A DNA stretch of 64,000 nucleotides from Clostridiales bacterium Firm_09 (GTDB taxonomy: Bacteria; Bacillota; Clostridia; Christensenellales; DTU072): the NCBI GenBank assembly GCA_001604065.1, contig LVAO01000004.1:1-64000 (forward strand), written 5' to 3'. The stretch's first letter is position 1. Each line of letters starts with the position of its first letter. The notes below the pieces were generated by a model that was not told the DNA's origin, searched no databases, and saw only the letters and a program-made list of their open reading frames with translations. Made by a program: the position numbers and the translations under genes. Shown here one piece after another: positions 10,566 through 21,371 of this stretch.

Positions 10566-11249
10566 TCAGTTGTTGAGCGAAAGAATATCAAAGATGCTGT
10601 TGCTCAAATCATCCGTCTGCATGCCGCCGATATAAGTATCCGGCACGCGTCCGACGATGATATCTTCGGCTATAATGATATCCGTCATAATGATGCAGTC
10701 TTTCGCCTTCAGAGGAATGACAAGATTGACCTTAGCCGCAACACGGAGAAGCAGTCTGTGAATGGTCTGATTGATGCCTTTGTTATAATAAAACGAATCC
10801 CATTGGGTAACGGCGTTTCCGATCGGCATGATATTTATTTTTAAGACCGGGCCTCTATCGGCAAGAACCGAACTGCCCAAAAAAGCGCCGACATGCAGGT
10901 CAATCTGCATATCTTTCAGATCATTGAGCGCGTCCTGTATCTCTATCTGGGCAAACGCCATCAGCTGATTGATGCTTGCGGTATTGGCTTTTATCAGAAC
11001 AACTTCGCCATCGTTATTTTTTTCATAAGTATAAAAATCTTCATAAAAAGACCGAAGCTCCAGAATGCGCTTGATGGCCTGATTGATGATATTATTGACA
11101 TAATTTTCGGCCTGAACTTCAGAAATTTCTACTATAAGTGGATAAGAAATGCGGTTGAAATAAGTATAAATACCGGCCAGCACGGCCAGAACCAATATGA
11201 CAGTCAAAATTTTTTTGCATTTTTTTTTGTCAATAACCGATATCAGCAT
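10566..11249 (-). CDS. yunB: Sporulation protein YunB family
   Basis: N-terminal TM, conserved IGNAVTQWDSFYYNKGINQTIHRL and late-domain pattern typical of YunB. Confidence 0.8.
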   Translation of the reverse strand: MLISVIDKKKCKKILTVILVLAVLAGIYTYFNRISYPLIVEISEVQAENYVNNIINQAIKRILELRSFYEDFYTYEKNNDGEVVLIKANTASINQLMAFAQIEIQDALNDLKDMQIDLHVGAFLGSSVLADRGPVLKINIMPIGNAVTQWDSFYYNKGINQTIHRLLLRVAAKVNLVIPLKAKDCIIMTDIIIAEDIIVGRVPDTYIGGMQTDDLSNSIFDILSLNN

Positions 11250-11284
11250 ACATATAATATATGCTCGTTTTGCACGGAATGAAA

Positions 11285-12160
11285 CTAAACCAGGACAGAA
11301 TCTTTTTTTGCAAGCTCTTCTTGAAAGATTTGTTTCATTTCAATGGCATCCTCTGCCTGCGTCCCGTCCGATTCGCTTATAATATAGGGCGAAAAACCGT
11401 AGCCTGCAAGAACTTCGGCAAGCGGACGGAATTCCGGGCCGTACTTGGTATCCTCGAATGTAAGATGATACAGTTCGCCTTTTGCGCCATAGGATATCTT
11501 GCTGAAGTGGATGTGCATTCGGTCAACTTTTTCATAAGGCAGATTATCAAGCATCTTGCAAATTATAGTATTATAATTTGCAGCACTTTTTAGAATACCT
11601 TGTTCTCTCGCATTGATATGTCCGAAATCGATGCAGGGAAAAAACATCTCTGACAATCCGCATAACTCTATCACCTCATCCACAGTGCCTATCTGCCCCA
11701 GTTTGCCCATGGTTTCGATGCAAATCTTGATTCTTCCCGCGTATTCGGAGTCATTCAAAGCATGCGCCAGCTCGGTGAAATTCTTTTTTGTATAGGCAAA
11801 GGCTTCTTCGCGGGAGAGTTTGCCCTGGCTTGCCGGATGAACAACGACTCTGTTGCCTCCGAACTGTACGACTTTGCGTATGCTCTGATGAATATAACCG
11901 ATGGATTTGCCGATATTGTCTTCTTCGGTATTTGCAAAATTGATATAATACGGAGCATGCGCAGTCAATTCGATTCCTGCTTCGGCAAATTTTTTTCCGA
12001 TGGCAAGTGCGGTTTCTGAAGGCAGCGTTACGCCACGGCCGAAGGAATATTCAAAAACATCAATCCCGCGTTGTTTGCACCATAGGGCTGCTTCTTGCGT
12101 ATTGGTGTGACCTTCTGCATAAAAACTGCTGCTGTTGCCCGCCACGCCGAATTTAATCAC
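11285..12160 (-). CDS. Endonuclease IV-like / xylose-isomerase-like TIM barrel protein
   Basis: ELTAHAPYYINFAN, CIETMGKLGQ, CIDFGHINARE AP-endonuclease-2 motifs; likely GTG start at 12160 overlapping the ribF stop. Confidence 0.75.
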   Translation of the reverse strand: MIKFGVAGNSSSFYAEGHTNTQEAALWCKQRGIDVFEYSFGRGVTLPSETALAIGKKFAEAGIELTAHAPYYINFANTEEDNIGKSIGYIHQSIRKVVQFGGNRVVVHPASQGKLSREEAFAYTKKNFTELAHALNDSEYAGRIKICIETMGKLGQIGTVDEVIELCGLSEMFFPCIDFGHINAREQGILKSAANYNTIICKMLDNLPYEKVDRMHIHFSKISYGAKGELYHLTFEDTKYGPEFRPLAEVLAGYGFSPYIISESDGTQAEDAIEMKQIFQEELAKKDSVLV

Positions 12161-13025
12161 GCAATACCTCCTCAATGTCTTTTTCGATCTGGCGCCTGAG
12201 CGCCGCGGCGTTCGCAAAACGGACGATTTCTCGTATTTTTTTAGAAAAAATGACGGTAATTTCTTTGCCATACAGATTGCCGCTGTAATCCAGAATCAAA
12301 GTTTCGATTGTGGGCTTGTCCATGTCAAAGGTGGGCTGTCCTCCCACATTCGTCAGCGAACGGTACCGCACGCCTTCTGCTTCGGTCACGGTCTGATAGA
12401 CGCCATAAGCGGGAAGCAGTTTCTCACGCATAATGTCCAGATTGGCAGTCGGAATGCCGAATTTACTGCCGTCGCCCCTGCCATGCACCACAGCGCCTGC
12501 GCAAAAATACTCCTTTCCCAATAAGCGGTTCGCTTCGGGAATATTGCCCTCCGAAAGCAGTCTGCGGATGGCGCGGCTGGAAACCTTGTTGCCGTCCTCT
12601 GTCATAAATGTCTTTGCAGTATGTAAAGAGATGCCGGATTCTTCACAGAAACGCTTCAGATCCGTGCAATTGCAAGAAGCGCCGCATCCGAATGTATAAT
12701 CCTCTCCGCATACAATGTCCGTGACATCGCCCGCACCGACAAGTTCTCGAAAAAAATCTATGCCGCTTTGTGCAAAACGTTCCTGAGTCGACTCAAAGAC
12801 TCTGATGCATGGGACACCCAATTCCGCCAGAAGCATGCGCCTTTCTTTAAGGGTATAGATTTCTTTTATTTCATTTTTTTTCAATTGGTCAAAAAAGGCG
12901 TCATCAAATGTTGAAACGCATAATTGTGCTCCCGTCTTGTTTGCGATTTCCTGAGCCTCCGCAATCAAGGCGCGGTGGCCGATATGAATGCTGTCAAAAA
13001 AACCTAAAGCGAGAACCTTTTTCAT
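12153..13025 (-). CDS. ribF: Bifunctional riboflavin kinase/FAD synthetase
   Basis: ALGFFDSIHIGHRALI nucleotidyltransferase; GRGDGSKFGIPTANL kinase motif. Confidence 0.93.
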   Translation of the reverse strand: MKKVLALGFFDSIHIGHRALIAEAQEIANKTGAQLCVSTFDDAFFDQLKKNEIKEIYTLKERRMLLAELGVPCIRVFESTQERFAQSGIDFFRELVGAGDVTDIVCGEDYTFGCGASCNCTDLKRFCEESGISLHTAKTFMTEDGNKVSSRAIRRLLSEGNIPEANRLLGKEYFCAGAVVHGRGDGSKFGIPTANLDIMREKLLPAYGVYQTVTEAEGVRYRSLTNVGGQPTFDMDKPTIETLILDYSGNLYGKEITVIFSKKIREIVRFANAAALRRQIEKDIEEVLRD

Positions 13026-13026
13026 A

Positions 13027-13899
13027 TTATATCAACCTTGTCCTGACGTTCAGTACGCCATTATCATTAAAAGCTATGCCGATCAGTTTGTCTTCTATAT
13101 ACAGAGCGAATGGATTGTCCGGCATTCCCTCCGCGCATACTTTTATGCCGTTCAGAATCTTTGCAGATAGCTTCGGAGGTGCGTTGAACCGCGGAAACAT
13201 TCTGCAGGCTTCTTCCAACGTGACCAGTTTGTCCGAAATTCCTTCTTCTTCCAATTGCATCAAGGTATAAGCATGGTCCAGGGTAAACATGCCGCTTTGT
13301 TCTCTGCGGATGTAACGCATATATCCGTACGTACCGACGGCCGCAGCCATGTCGCGCACTATACTGCGTATGTACGTGCCCCCTCCGCATGTGATGCGAA
13401 AAGAAAATACGCCCTTTCCGATTTCTTCAAGTAAATCTATCGAATGAATTTCTACCTTTTCCGGCTTGAGCAAAACATTTTCGCCTTTGCGCGCCAGTTT
13501 ATACGCACGTTCTCCGCCAATGACTTTGGCACTGAATGCGGGTGGAATCTGATCCACCTTGCCTGTCAGAGACGGCAGGACAGCGAGAATGCTGTTTTTG
13601 TCGGGAACAACGCCGCATGCATGAATCACCTTGCCGGATGCGTCCAACGTATCCGTTTCACTACCGAAGACAAACTCCGTATAATATACTTTTGTTTTAT
13701 CCGAAAAATACTCAAAAAGGCGCGTGGCTCGGCCCAATGCGACAGGCAATACACCTTCTCCATCGGGATCCAATGTACCCATATGTCCGATTTTAGAAAA
13801 TTCCTCACCGGAAGCGCGCAGAAGATGTCTGAGTCTTGCCACTGCTTGAAAGGAGGTCATTCCTCCCGTTTTGTTCAGATTGATGAATCCGTTGAGCAT
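13027..13899 (-). CDS. truB: tRNA pseudouridine(55) synthase TruB
   Basis: GFINLNKTGGMTS, KIGHMGTLDPDGEGVLPVALGRATRL. Confidence 0.95.
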   Translation of the reverse strand: MLNGFINLNKTGGMTSFQAVARLRHLLRASGEEFSKIGHMGTLDPDGEGVLPVALGRATRLFEYFSDKTKVYYTEFVFGSETDTLDASGKVIHACGVVPDKNSILAVLPSLTGKVDQIPPAFSAKVIGGERAYKLARKGENVLLKPEKVEIHSIDLLEEIGKGVFSFRITCGGGTYIRSIVRDMAAAVGTYGYMRYIRREQSGMFTLDHAYTLMQLEEEGISDKLVTLEEACRMFPRFNAPPKLSAKILNGIKVCAEGMPDNPFALYIEDKLIGIAFNDNGVLNVRTRLI

Positions 13900-14876
13900 G
13901 CCGCGCCCCCGCCGGCTTTCAATGCCGTTTCGCAGGTTTCCAGAAGCTTTTTTATACCCTCCTGATAATCACCGAAGATTCTGCATCCGCTTGCATTGAA
14001 ATGTCCCCCGCCTCCGAAGACGCCCGCAATCGCACCGGCGTCTATGCCGTCCTTGGTGCGGATGCCTACTTTGTATACGCCGGGCTCCGCCTGAGAAACA
14101 GATACAGCAATCTTGACCTCAACAATGTCAATCACTTTATTGATAATGCCTTCGGTATCCTCCAAAGATGTTCCTGTCGCGGCAAAATCCTCCTCCGAAA
14201 AGGTAATGATGCCGACACGGTTATCGAAATAAAATTGGGTTTTGGACAAAACAAGATTGGTCAGACGGAAAACGGATAATTTTACATCCTTAGTCAATTT
14301 GCGGTTGAGGGTATAGATATCGACGCCGTATTCCGCAAGCTCCGAAGCGATGCGCATGGTTTCCGACGTAGTAGACTGGTAGGTCATTGCGCCCGAATCC
14401 GTGATAAGTCCGGCATACAGAAGTGTGGCGACATTATAATCGATATATTTTTTGTCGAATTCCTTGAAAAGTTTATAAAGAATCTGTGTTGTCGAAGCGG
14501 CCTTAGGCTCCAGTATCATTGTTTCGACAAAAGGTGTATTGTTGAGATGATGGTCAATGCAAATCCGGTCGTCGCTTTTCAGAAATTTCTTATAAGACTG
14601 CGGACCCAGTCGTGAGGGAGCCGCACAATCAACGGCGATGGCAAGATCATACGACTTGAGTGAATCGCGGTTGATGACCTCCGTATAAGGCAAAAAACGC
14701 AGATTGTCCTTGAACTTGTTTCCTTCTTCTACAAAACAGTGGACAATCTTGCCCGCATTGGTAAGAAAGGCATAAACGGCAAGCGAAGAAGAAACACAAT
14801 CGCCGTCGGGATTGATATGCATGAATACCGAAACAGTATGCGCTGCATGAATTTTTTTGATTGCGGTCTCGTACAT
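13875..14876 (-). CDS. nrnA: DHH/DHHA1 phosphoesterase, NrnA-like oligoribonuclease/pAp phosphatase
   Basis: HINPDGDCVSSS, ICIDHHLNN, GGGGHFNASGC; start at ATG 14876 preceded by AAGGAAAC. Confidence 0.9.
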   Translation of the reverse strand: MYETAIKKIHAAHTVSVFMHINPDGDCVSSSLAVYAFLTNAGKIVHCFVEEGNKFKDNLRFLPYTEVINRDSLKSYDLAIAVDCAAPSRLGPQSYKKFLKSDDRICIDHHLNNTPFVETMILEPKAASTTQILYKLFKEFDKKYIDYNVATLLYAGLITDSGAMTYQSTTSETMRIASELAEYGVDIYTLNRKLTKDVKLSVFRLTNLVLSKTQFYFDNRVGIITFSEEDFAATGTSLEDTEGIINKVIDIVEVKIAVSVSQAEPGVYKVGIRTKDGIDAGAIAGVFGGGGHFNASGCRIFGDYQEGIKKLLETCETALKAGGGAACSTDSSI

Positions 14877-14895
14877 GGTTTCCTTTATAAACAGA

Positions 14896-15279
14896 TTATT
14901 TATTTTCGTCAACGGGAGCCGTTGTTTCTTCGGGCGGAAGATGGAGATCTTTGAGAATCTTATCGATTTTGTATCCGTATTCAAAGCTGTCATCCAGTTC
15001 GAACATCAGTTCCGGCACCGTGCGGATACGCAGTCTGGCCGAAAGTGAGCTTCTCAAAAATCCCGCGCAGGAGCGAAGCGTCTTGAGTACGGTTGTTTTG
15101 TCCGGATCCATAATGCTGACAAACACCTTTGCGTATCGGAGATCCTGCGTTGTCTTCACTTTGGTGACGCCGATCATCGCACCTTCAAGGCGCGGGTCCT
15201 TGACGCCATAATTCAGAAGCATTGACAGCTCCTTCTGAATTTCGGCATCCACCCTTTCTGTTTTGATGTTTTTCGTCAT
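14896..15279 (-). CDS. rbfA: Ribosome-binding factor A
   Basis: RVDAEIQKELSMLL, VTKVKTTQDLRYAKVFVS; between nrnA and infB. Confidence 0.93.
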   Translation of the reverse strand: MTKNIKTERVDAEIQKELSMLLNYGVKDPRLEGAMIGVTKVKTTQDLRYAKVFVSIMDPDKTTVLKTLRSCAGFLRSSLSARLRIRTVPELMFELDDSFEYGYKIDKILKDLHLPPEETTAPVDENK

Positions 15280-15299
15280 CTTACTTCCTCATACAGAAT

Positions 15300-18053
15300 T
15301 CATTGTTCTTTGATCGTACTGAAGGATTCGATGATATCGCCTTCCTTCAAATCGTTGAAATTGTCCAAACCGATACCGCACTCAAAGCCGGAAGTCACCT
15401 CTTTTACGTCATCCTTCAGACGTTTTAAGGAAGAAATCATGGTATCACAGACAACCGTATTGTCACGAAGCACTCTGGCGTTTGCATTGCGGACGATTTT
15501 TCCGTCTTTGACCATACATCCGCCGATGGTGCCGACACCGCTGATTTTATAAATGACGCGGACTTCAGCCCTGCCGATATACTGCTCGCGGAACTTGGGA
15601 GCAAGCATGCCTTTTATGGCATTTGTGACATCGTCGATCGCATCATAGATAATCCGGTAAAGCCGGATGTCCACATTATTCTGTTCGGCGAGCAATTTTG
15701 CATTGCTGTCCGGACGCACATTGAACCCGATGATGATTGATTTGGTCATGTCCGCAAGCAGCACGTCAGATTCATTGATGGCGCCCGCAACGGCATGAAC
15801 AACATTGACCTTGACCTCTTCGTTGGAAAGCTTGAGCAGGGATTCTTTGATGGCCTCGACAGAACCCTGCACATCGGCTTTAATTATAAGGTTCAGGGTT
15901 TTCAGCTTGCCTTCCGCAATGATTTTTGACATATCCTCCAAAGATATCTTGCCCATGCCGTCCTTTTGCACTTTTAGCTTGGCTTGCCGCTCGTCCGCAA
16001 TCTGCTTCAGGAATTTTTCGTCGCTGACAACCATCAACTGATCGCCAGCATCCGGCACTTCCTGCAAACCGAGAACAGAAACCGCCATAGACGGCCCGGC
16101 TTTTGCAACGTTCCGGCCCTTGTCATCCTGCATCGCGCGAATTTTGCCGGTTACGGAGCCTGCGACAACAAGGTCCGATATCTTTAATGTGCCGTTCTGC
16201 ACAAGAACCGTGGCAACAGGGCCTTTGCCTTTATCCAATCTGGCTTCGATTATGGTACCCTTGGCCGAGCGGTTGGGATTGGCCTTCAGTTCAAGAATTT
16301 CGGCAGATACCAGAATGGTATCCAGAAGGTCCGGTATGCCTTGACCGGTTTTTGCAGAAACTTTGACTACGGGGATGTTGCCACCCCAATCCTCCGGAAC
16401 CAATCCCTGTTCTGTCAGTTGGGTCAATACTCTGTCCGGATCAGCCCCCGCTTTGTCAATCTTATTGACTGCAACGATGATGCCCACTTTGGCAGCCTTT
16501 GCATGGTTGATTGCCTCAATCGTCTGGGGCATAATACCGTCATCTGCGGCAACGACAATAACAACGATATCGGTTACATTGGCACCTCTTGCCCTCATCG
16601 CAGTAAAGGCTTCGTGGCCCGGAGTATCCAGGAAGGTGATGGGCGAACCGTTAATCACAACGGTATACGCGCCGATATGCTGTGTAATCCCGCCGGCTTC
16701 TCCGGCGGCGACATTTGCCTTGCGGATATAGTCCAGAATTGATGTCTTGCCGTGGTCAACGTGACCCATAATGGTGACAATGGGCGGACGCGGCTTCAGT
16801 TCTTTATCATCATCAACGGACTCCTGAACATGCTGCGCAATCAGTTTTTCTTCTGATGTTTCGGTACGTTGCAGTTCGAGCGTGACGCCCAGTTCTCCGG
16901 AGACAAGGTCTGCCGTATCATAATCGATGGTATCATTGATTGTTTTTATTATGCCCAGAAGGAAAAGTTTTTTGATGATTTCGACACCAGTTTTGCCAAT
17001 CTTTTCACTGAGCTCCTTGATTGTGATATGATCCGAAGTCAAAACAGCGTGGTCAATCACTGTAGCGGTCTGAGGTACAAACTGCTGCTGCTTCTTTTTA
17101 TCGCTGACCTTGCGGGTGCGGATAATTCGGGTATTTTCGTTGCCATACTCATCAAAGGTCATGTATTCTTCAGGCTGCTCAAACCCTTTTTTAATCAACT
17201 TCTTTTTGCTGAGACCTTTCTTGTCCATATCGGAATTGGCAGCGACAGCCGAAGAATGAGTCTTATCCTGACCTTTTTTCTTTGCCCATTCTTTTGCGGT
17301 TATGTCGGGAAGAACAGGAGGCAGGACTGCGGGTCGTTGCCCGAATGCCGGACGGGACGGATATCCTGCACCGGTTCCGGGACGGGCGGCTGTATTGCCG
17401 GATGTGCTTCCGGCTTTCGAACCGGATAAAGGACGCGCAGCGGAGGAAGCAGATGCATTATTCTTTTTTTGTCTGTTTTCTTCTACGGGCGGCACATAAA
17501 TGCGTATAACGGGTTTTTCTATCACCGGTTTTTTGGCCTTGGCAAAGAGAGGCGCATGAATCTGCTGACGGATTTTGTCTTCGATCTGAGAAGAAGACGT
17601 TGGTTCCGGGACAGATTCTGCGGGTTTCTCTTCTGTTTTTTGTTGTGCGGCGGTTGGAACGGGATTCTCTGTCCGCGCCACCGTTTCGGCAGGCTTTTCT
17701 TCCGGCGCAGGCAAGGATACCGATGCTTCGGGCATCTGCACAGGGGCTTCTACTTTTTTCTGAGGTTTGAGAATCAAGGGCTCTTCCAATGCTTTTTTAA
17801 TGAGTTCCTCATTTTCTTTCAACTGGCGTTCTTTCTCCTGCTGAAGGCGAATACGTTCGTTTTCCCTCTCTTCCCGTTCCCGTTTTTCTTGATAAAGAAC
17901 CTCTTTTTTCGCCGAAAGACGTTTTAGAACGTCTTCAATACGTTTCCGCTGCGCCGAGATCGCATTCTGAATCTGCGGAATATGCTCCGTTGCAAAACTC
18001 CCGATGGTTTTGATGCTGCCGAGAGAGTTGTCTGATCTTTTGGGTTCACTCAT
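15300..18053 (-). CDS. infB: Translation initiation factor IF-2
   Basis: [33 protein letters not shown]; charged N-terminal extension. Confidence 0.97.
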   Translation of the reverse strand: MSEPKRSDNSLGSIKTIGSFATEHIPQIQNAISAQRKRIEDVLKRLSAKKEVLYQEKREREERENERIRLQQEKERQLKENEELIKKALEEPLILKPQKKVEAPVQMPEASVSLPAPEEKPAETVARTENPVPTAAQQKTEEKPAESVPEPTSSSQIEDKIRQQIHAPLFAKAKKPVIEKPVIRIYVPPVEENRQKKNNASASSAARPLSGSKAGSTSGNTAARPGTGAGYPSRPAFGQRPAVLPPVLPDITAKEWAKKKGQDKTHSSAVAANSDMDKKGLSKKKLIKKGFEQPEEYMTFDEYGNENTRIIRTRKVSDKKKQQQFVPQTATVIDHAVLTSDHITIKELSEKIGKTGVEIIKKLFLLGIIKTINDTIDYDTADLVSGELGVTLELQRTETSEEKLIAQHVQESVDDDKELKPRPPIVTIMGHVDHGKTSILDYIRKANVAAGEAGGITQHIGAYTVVINGSPITFLDTPGHEAFTAMRARGANVTDIVVIVVAADDGIMPQTIEAINHAKAAKVGIIVAVNKIDKAGADPDRVLTQLTEQGLVPEDWGGNIPVVKVSAKTGQGIPDLLDTILVSAEILELKANPNRSAKGTIIEARLDKGKGPVATVLVQNGTLKISDLVVAGSVTGKIRAMQDDKGRNVAKAGPSMAVSVLGLQEVPDAGDQLMVVSDEKFLKQIADERQAKLKVQKDGMGKISLEDMSKIIAEGKLKTLNLIIKADVQGSVEAIKESLLKLSNEEVKVNVVHAVAGAINESDVLLADMTKSIIIGFNVRPDSNAKLLAEQNNVDIRLYRIIYDAIDDVTNAIKGMLAPKFREQYIGRAEVRVIYKISGVGTIGGCMVKDGKIVRNANARVLRDNTVVCDTMISSLKRLKDDVKEVTSGFECGIGLDNFNDLKEGDIIESFSTIKEQ

Positions 18054-18376
18054 GAATTGCTATTCTCCTTCATGCTGTCTGTTGTCAGATTAATGATTGC
18101 TTTTGCAAGGTTCGGCTCGCTTATCCCGATGGCCTTGCAGGACGGCTTGGAAATATGCTTGCCAAGCTCGGCTATTTCTATCAGCGGTATCCGCAGTGCA
18201 AGACATCTTGCATCCAGTTTCTTCCGCGCATTGGGACTCAGCGCAGGGTCCGCGAGGACAAGTCTTATTCTGCGGACGAAGATTCCATCCGTGCCGATGA
18301 CTGCTTTGCCCGCCCGGATGGCAAGTCCCGTATACGCAGCAATTTTATTGATTGCTTCTTGCGGCAAGCCGCTCAT
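18050..18376 (-). CDS. ylxQ: L7Ae/L30e-family protein YlxQ
   Basis: L7Ae-like small protein between rnpM and infB. Confidence 0.8.
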   Translation of the reverse strand: MSGLPQEAINKIAAYTGLAIRAGKAVIGTDGIFVRRIRLVLADPALSPNARKKLDARCLALRIPLIEIAELGKHISKPSCKAIGISEPNLAKAIINLTTDSMKENSNS

Positions 18377-18608
18377 AGACTTCCTCTTTCACGTTTGTTT
18401 TGAAACTGCGGTTTGCACCTTTTTTTTTGATGAAAGACCTGATGCAATCTCCCTCTTTGCAAACGTAGCAGCCTCTCCCCTGCGCTTTACCGGATTCGTC
18501 CACCTCGATGTTTCCGTCCGCATATTTTACAATGCGCAGAAGCTCCGCCTTCGGAAGCCTTTTATGGCATACCGTGCAACTTCTGAGAGGAATCCAGCCT
18601 TTGCTCAT
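18345..18608 (-). CDS. rnpM: RNase P modulator RnpM (YlxR, DUF448)
   Basis: RSCTVCHKRLPKAELLRIV, GRGCYVC; start at MSKGWIP (18608). Confidence 0.88.
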   Translation of the reverse strand: MSKGWIPLRSCTVCHKRLPKAELLRIVKYADGNIEVDESGKAQGRGCYVCKEGDCIRSFIKKKGANRSFKTNVKEEVYERLAARSNQ

Positions 18609-18612
18609 ATTC

Positions 18613-19731
18613 TTATTGTTCTCCCGACTCTTTGAGCGCGCGTGCGGTTTCGGCCTGACCGTCAGCACCGTCGCTGTTTTCAAGCTCACTCATCACTTCG
18701 CTGTAGGGCTTGACATCAATGCGGTAATTGGTCAGCCTTGCGGCCAGCCTTGCATTCTGTCCGTTCTTTCCGATGGCAAGCGACAGCTTGTCATCCGGAA
18801 CGACTACTTTGGCATGCTTTTCTGCTTCGTTCAGCTGCACCATGAGAACCTTCGCGGGGCTTAAGGCTCTGGCAATATATTCTGACGGATCATTGCTGTA
18901 TTGAATGATATCAACTTTTTCTCCATTCAGTTCTGCGACAATCGCATTGACACGGACCCCTTTTGCGCCGATGCATGCACCGATGGCATCCAGATTGGGA
19001 TCTTCGCTGTATACAGCCATTTTTGTGCGGTAACCGGCTTCGCGGACAATATTTTTGACTTTCACAAGATTGGAGCGCAGCTCGGGCACTTCGATGTCAA
19101 ACAGCTTCCGCACAAATCCCGCGCAGCTTCTGCTGACGACAACTTGTGAACCCTTGACGTTATTGCGGACTTTTTTCACATACACCTTGATCTTATCGTT
19201 GACCTTCAGCTTTTCTCCAAAAACCTGATCGGACAAGGACATCACGCCTTCAATCTGGCTGCCGATTATTTCTACATAGATATTGTTCGGCTCAACCCTG
19301 CGGACGATTGCCTGCATCAGCTCTCCTTCTTTATCGGTCATTTCGCTCTGAGCCTGTTCCCTCCTGGCTTCGTTGATACGCTGCATGATGACTTGTTTTG
19401 CGGTCTGGGCAGCGATGCGCGAAAGCGACTTCGGAGTAACATCTTCTCCTATCAGTTCGCCGATTTGGGCATCCGGTTTGATTTCCCTGGCTTCTTCCAA
19501 AGAAAGCTCGTTATCCTCCTGCGGTTCGCCTTCGACAACCTTATGATAGGCATAAAATTTGATGGTCGCTTTTTCTGGATTCAATTTGACAGCAATGGAA
19601 CGGCTTTCTCCGGTTTCCTTTTTGAAAGCAGTGGCAAGTCCCGCTTCTAGCGAGCTCAGAAGCATCTCTTTGTCGAGCTTCATTTCTTTTTCCATCTGAT
19701 CGAGAGCCAGGAAAAATTCTTTGTTTATCAT
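18613..19731 (-). CDS. nusA: Transcription termination/antitermination factor NusA
   Basis: NusA N-domain, S1, KH motifs (IGKNGQNARLAARLT). Confidence 0.96.
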   Translation of the reverse strand: MINKEFFLALDQMEKEMKLDKEMLLSSLEAGLATAFKKETGESRSIAVKLNPEKATIKFYAYHKVVEGEPQEDNELSLEEAREIKPDAQIGELIGEDVTPKSLSRIAAQTAKQVIMQRINEARREQAQSEMTDKEGELMQAIVRRVEPNNIYVEIIGSQIEGVMSLSDQVFGEKLKVNDKIKVYVKKVRNNVKGSQVVVSRSCAGFVRKLFDIEVPELRSNLVKVKNIVREAGYRTKMAVYSEDPNLDAIGACIGAKGVRVNAIVAELNGEKVDIIQYSNDPSEYIARALSPAKVLMVQLNEAEKHAKVVVPDDKLSLAIGKNGQNARLAARLTNYRIDVKPYSEVMSELENSDGADGQAETARALKESGEQ

Positions 19732-19815
19732 TTTTTGGGGATCCTCCGATTGAATATTTGTTTGGTCCGGCAGCCGTTTTGTGAGAAGACTGCAACGATT
19801 GCCATTGTTTATGAA

Positions 19816-20283
19816 TTATTTCAGCTTTCCGAAATCAATATAAGGGAAAAGCTTTGCCCCTTCTCGGACGAAGGTCTGTTTTGCCGTCTTGACAAGAAGA
19901 GTAAAGGTATCGCGGTCATAGCCGATCAACGTTCCGACAATCTTCTTCTTTTTGCCTTCTGAAGAATTTGTCTCGACGCAGGTATTCATCGCTCTTCGGA
20001 AGTCATCGTTCGTAATGATCGGCCTGTCTAGCCCGGGAGAAGAAACGTTTAACGAATATGCCGCGCCGTTTGTAATATCTTCGGCTTCCAGCGGAGCGTC
20101 AAGCGCCTCGCTGACTCTGACACAATCATCCAGGGTAATACCGCCTTGTTTATAGATATAGATCGTGATCGTATCGGCTTTGTTGACATATTTGCACTCT
20201 ATATCCACCACTTCGTAACCGAGCGACTCTACAATCGGCGTCAGAAGTTCTGATGCGCGCTCTTTGACTCTGTTGTAATCCAT
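19816..20283 (-). CDS. rimP: Ribosome maturation factor RimP
   Basis: VDIECKYVNKADTITIYIYK, LNVSSPGLDRPI; start ATG 20283 with GGAGGG RBS. Confidence 0.93.
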   Translation of the reverse strand: MDYNRVKERASELLTPIVESLGYEVVDIECKYVNKADTITIYIYKQGGITLDDCVRVSEALDAPLEAEDITNGAAYSLNVSSPGLDRPIITNDDFRRAMNTCVETNSSEGKKKKIVGTLIGYDRDTFTLLVKTAKQTFVREGAKLFPYIDFGKLK

Positions 20284-20289
20284 CAACCC

Positions 20290-20335
20290 TCCAAAAACAA
20301 GTTGAGAGCGGCGGGCTGCCACTCTCAACATCGAA
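20290..20335 (-). promoter_or_regulatory. Stem-loop leader upstream of rimP (rimP-leader-like)
   Basis: minus strand GTTGAGAG(TGGCAGCCCGCCG)CTCTCAAC, 20301-20329, just upstream of the RBS; position matches the rimP leader described in Firmicutes. Confidence 0.55.
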
Positions 20336-20456
20336 GACGTATTCAGTAACAATATATTAGCATAACAGGAATACTTATGCAAGCATTCTGAAAGAAATAG
20401 TTTTCAAAAAAGGCAAAAATTTGCGAGAAACAGGAAGCAGTGTCTAGAATTATTTA

Positions 20457-21371
20457 CTATTTTATTTTCCCACGCAGAAATTCAAGAGCTTTTCGGAAGA
20501 TTTCGGGAGGCTCCGCCTCAAAAACAAGACGATCGCCCGTAGAAGGATGCGTCAGCTCCAGCCGCACGGCATGAAGCAATTGCCCATGAGAATCGAATTT
20601 ATCGCAGCCTCCGTACAACGTGTCTCCCGTAACAGGATGATGGATGTAGGCGGCATGAACACGAATCTGGTGTGTCCGTCCGGTAAACAGCTCAAATTCT
20701 GCCAAGGTATGGCTTCCGAACCGCTCCAGAACTTTATATGCCGTTTTTGCATGGCGACCGCCTTCCATTACCGCCATTTTTTTGCGATCTTTGGGCGAAC
20801 GGTCGATGGGCTGCTCAACGATGCCGCAATCCTCTTTGATGTTGCCGTCAAGAATTGCCCAATAATAACGTTTTGCGCTTTTTTCTGCAATCTGCTTTGC
20901 AAGACTGTTATGCGCGGCATCGTTTTTTGCAATCACAATCAAACCCGAAGTGTCTTTATCCAACCTGTGCACGATTCCGGGGCGAATCACTCCGTTAATG
21001 GAAGAAAGATCTTTTATATGATACAGCGCTGCATTGACAAGCGTGCCGTTCGGAGAACCGGGCGCCGGGTGGGTTACCATGCCGCGCGCTTTATTGATGA
21101 CGGCAATATCGTTGTCCTGATAGAGGATATCGATGAGAAGATTTTCGGGCCGTGCTTCCAGCACCTGTGGCTCACCCGAATCAATTTGCACGCTTTCGCC
21201 GCCTTTCAAAAAGAAACCTGCTTTGGTAACCGTCGCACCGTCAACCATGACGGCACCTTCTTGGATGAGATTCCTGATTCGCGAACGTGTTAAATCTTCG
21301 ATTTCACTTGACAAAAAAACATCCAGGCGCAAGGCTGCGTCTTCTGGTGACGCTTGAAGAAAATACTTCAT
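20457..21371 (-). CDS. RluD-family 23S rRNA pseudouridine synthase
   Basis: S4 domain, GIVHRLDKDTSGLIVIAKND, GRTHQIRVH. Confidence 0.93.
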   Translation of the reverse strand: MKYFLQASPEDAALRLDVFLSSEIEDLTRSRIRNLIQEGAVMVDGATVTKAGFFLKGGESVQIDSGEPQVLEARPENLLIDILYQDNDIAVINKARGMVTHPAPGSPNGTLVNAALYHIKDLSSINGVIRPGIVHRLDKDTSGLIVIAKNDAAHNSLAKQIAEKSAKRYYWAILDGNIKEDCGIVEQPIDRSPKDRKKMAVMEGGRHAKTAYKVLERFGSHTLAEFELFTGRTHQIRVHAAYIHHPVTGDTLYGGCDKFDSHGQLLHAVRLELTHPSTGDRLVFEAEPPEIFRKALEFLRGKIK

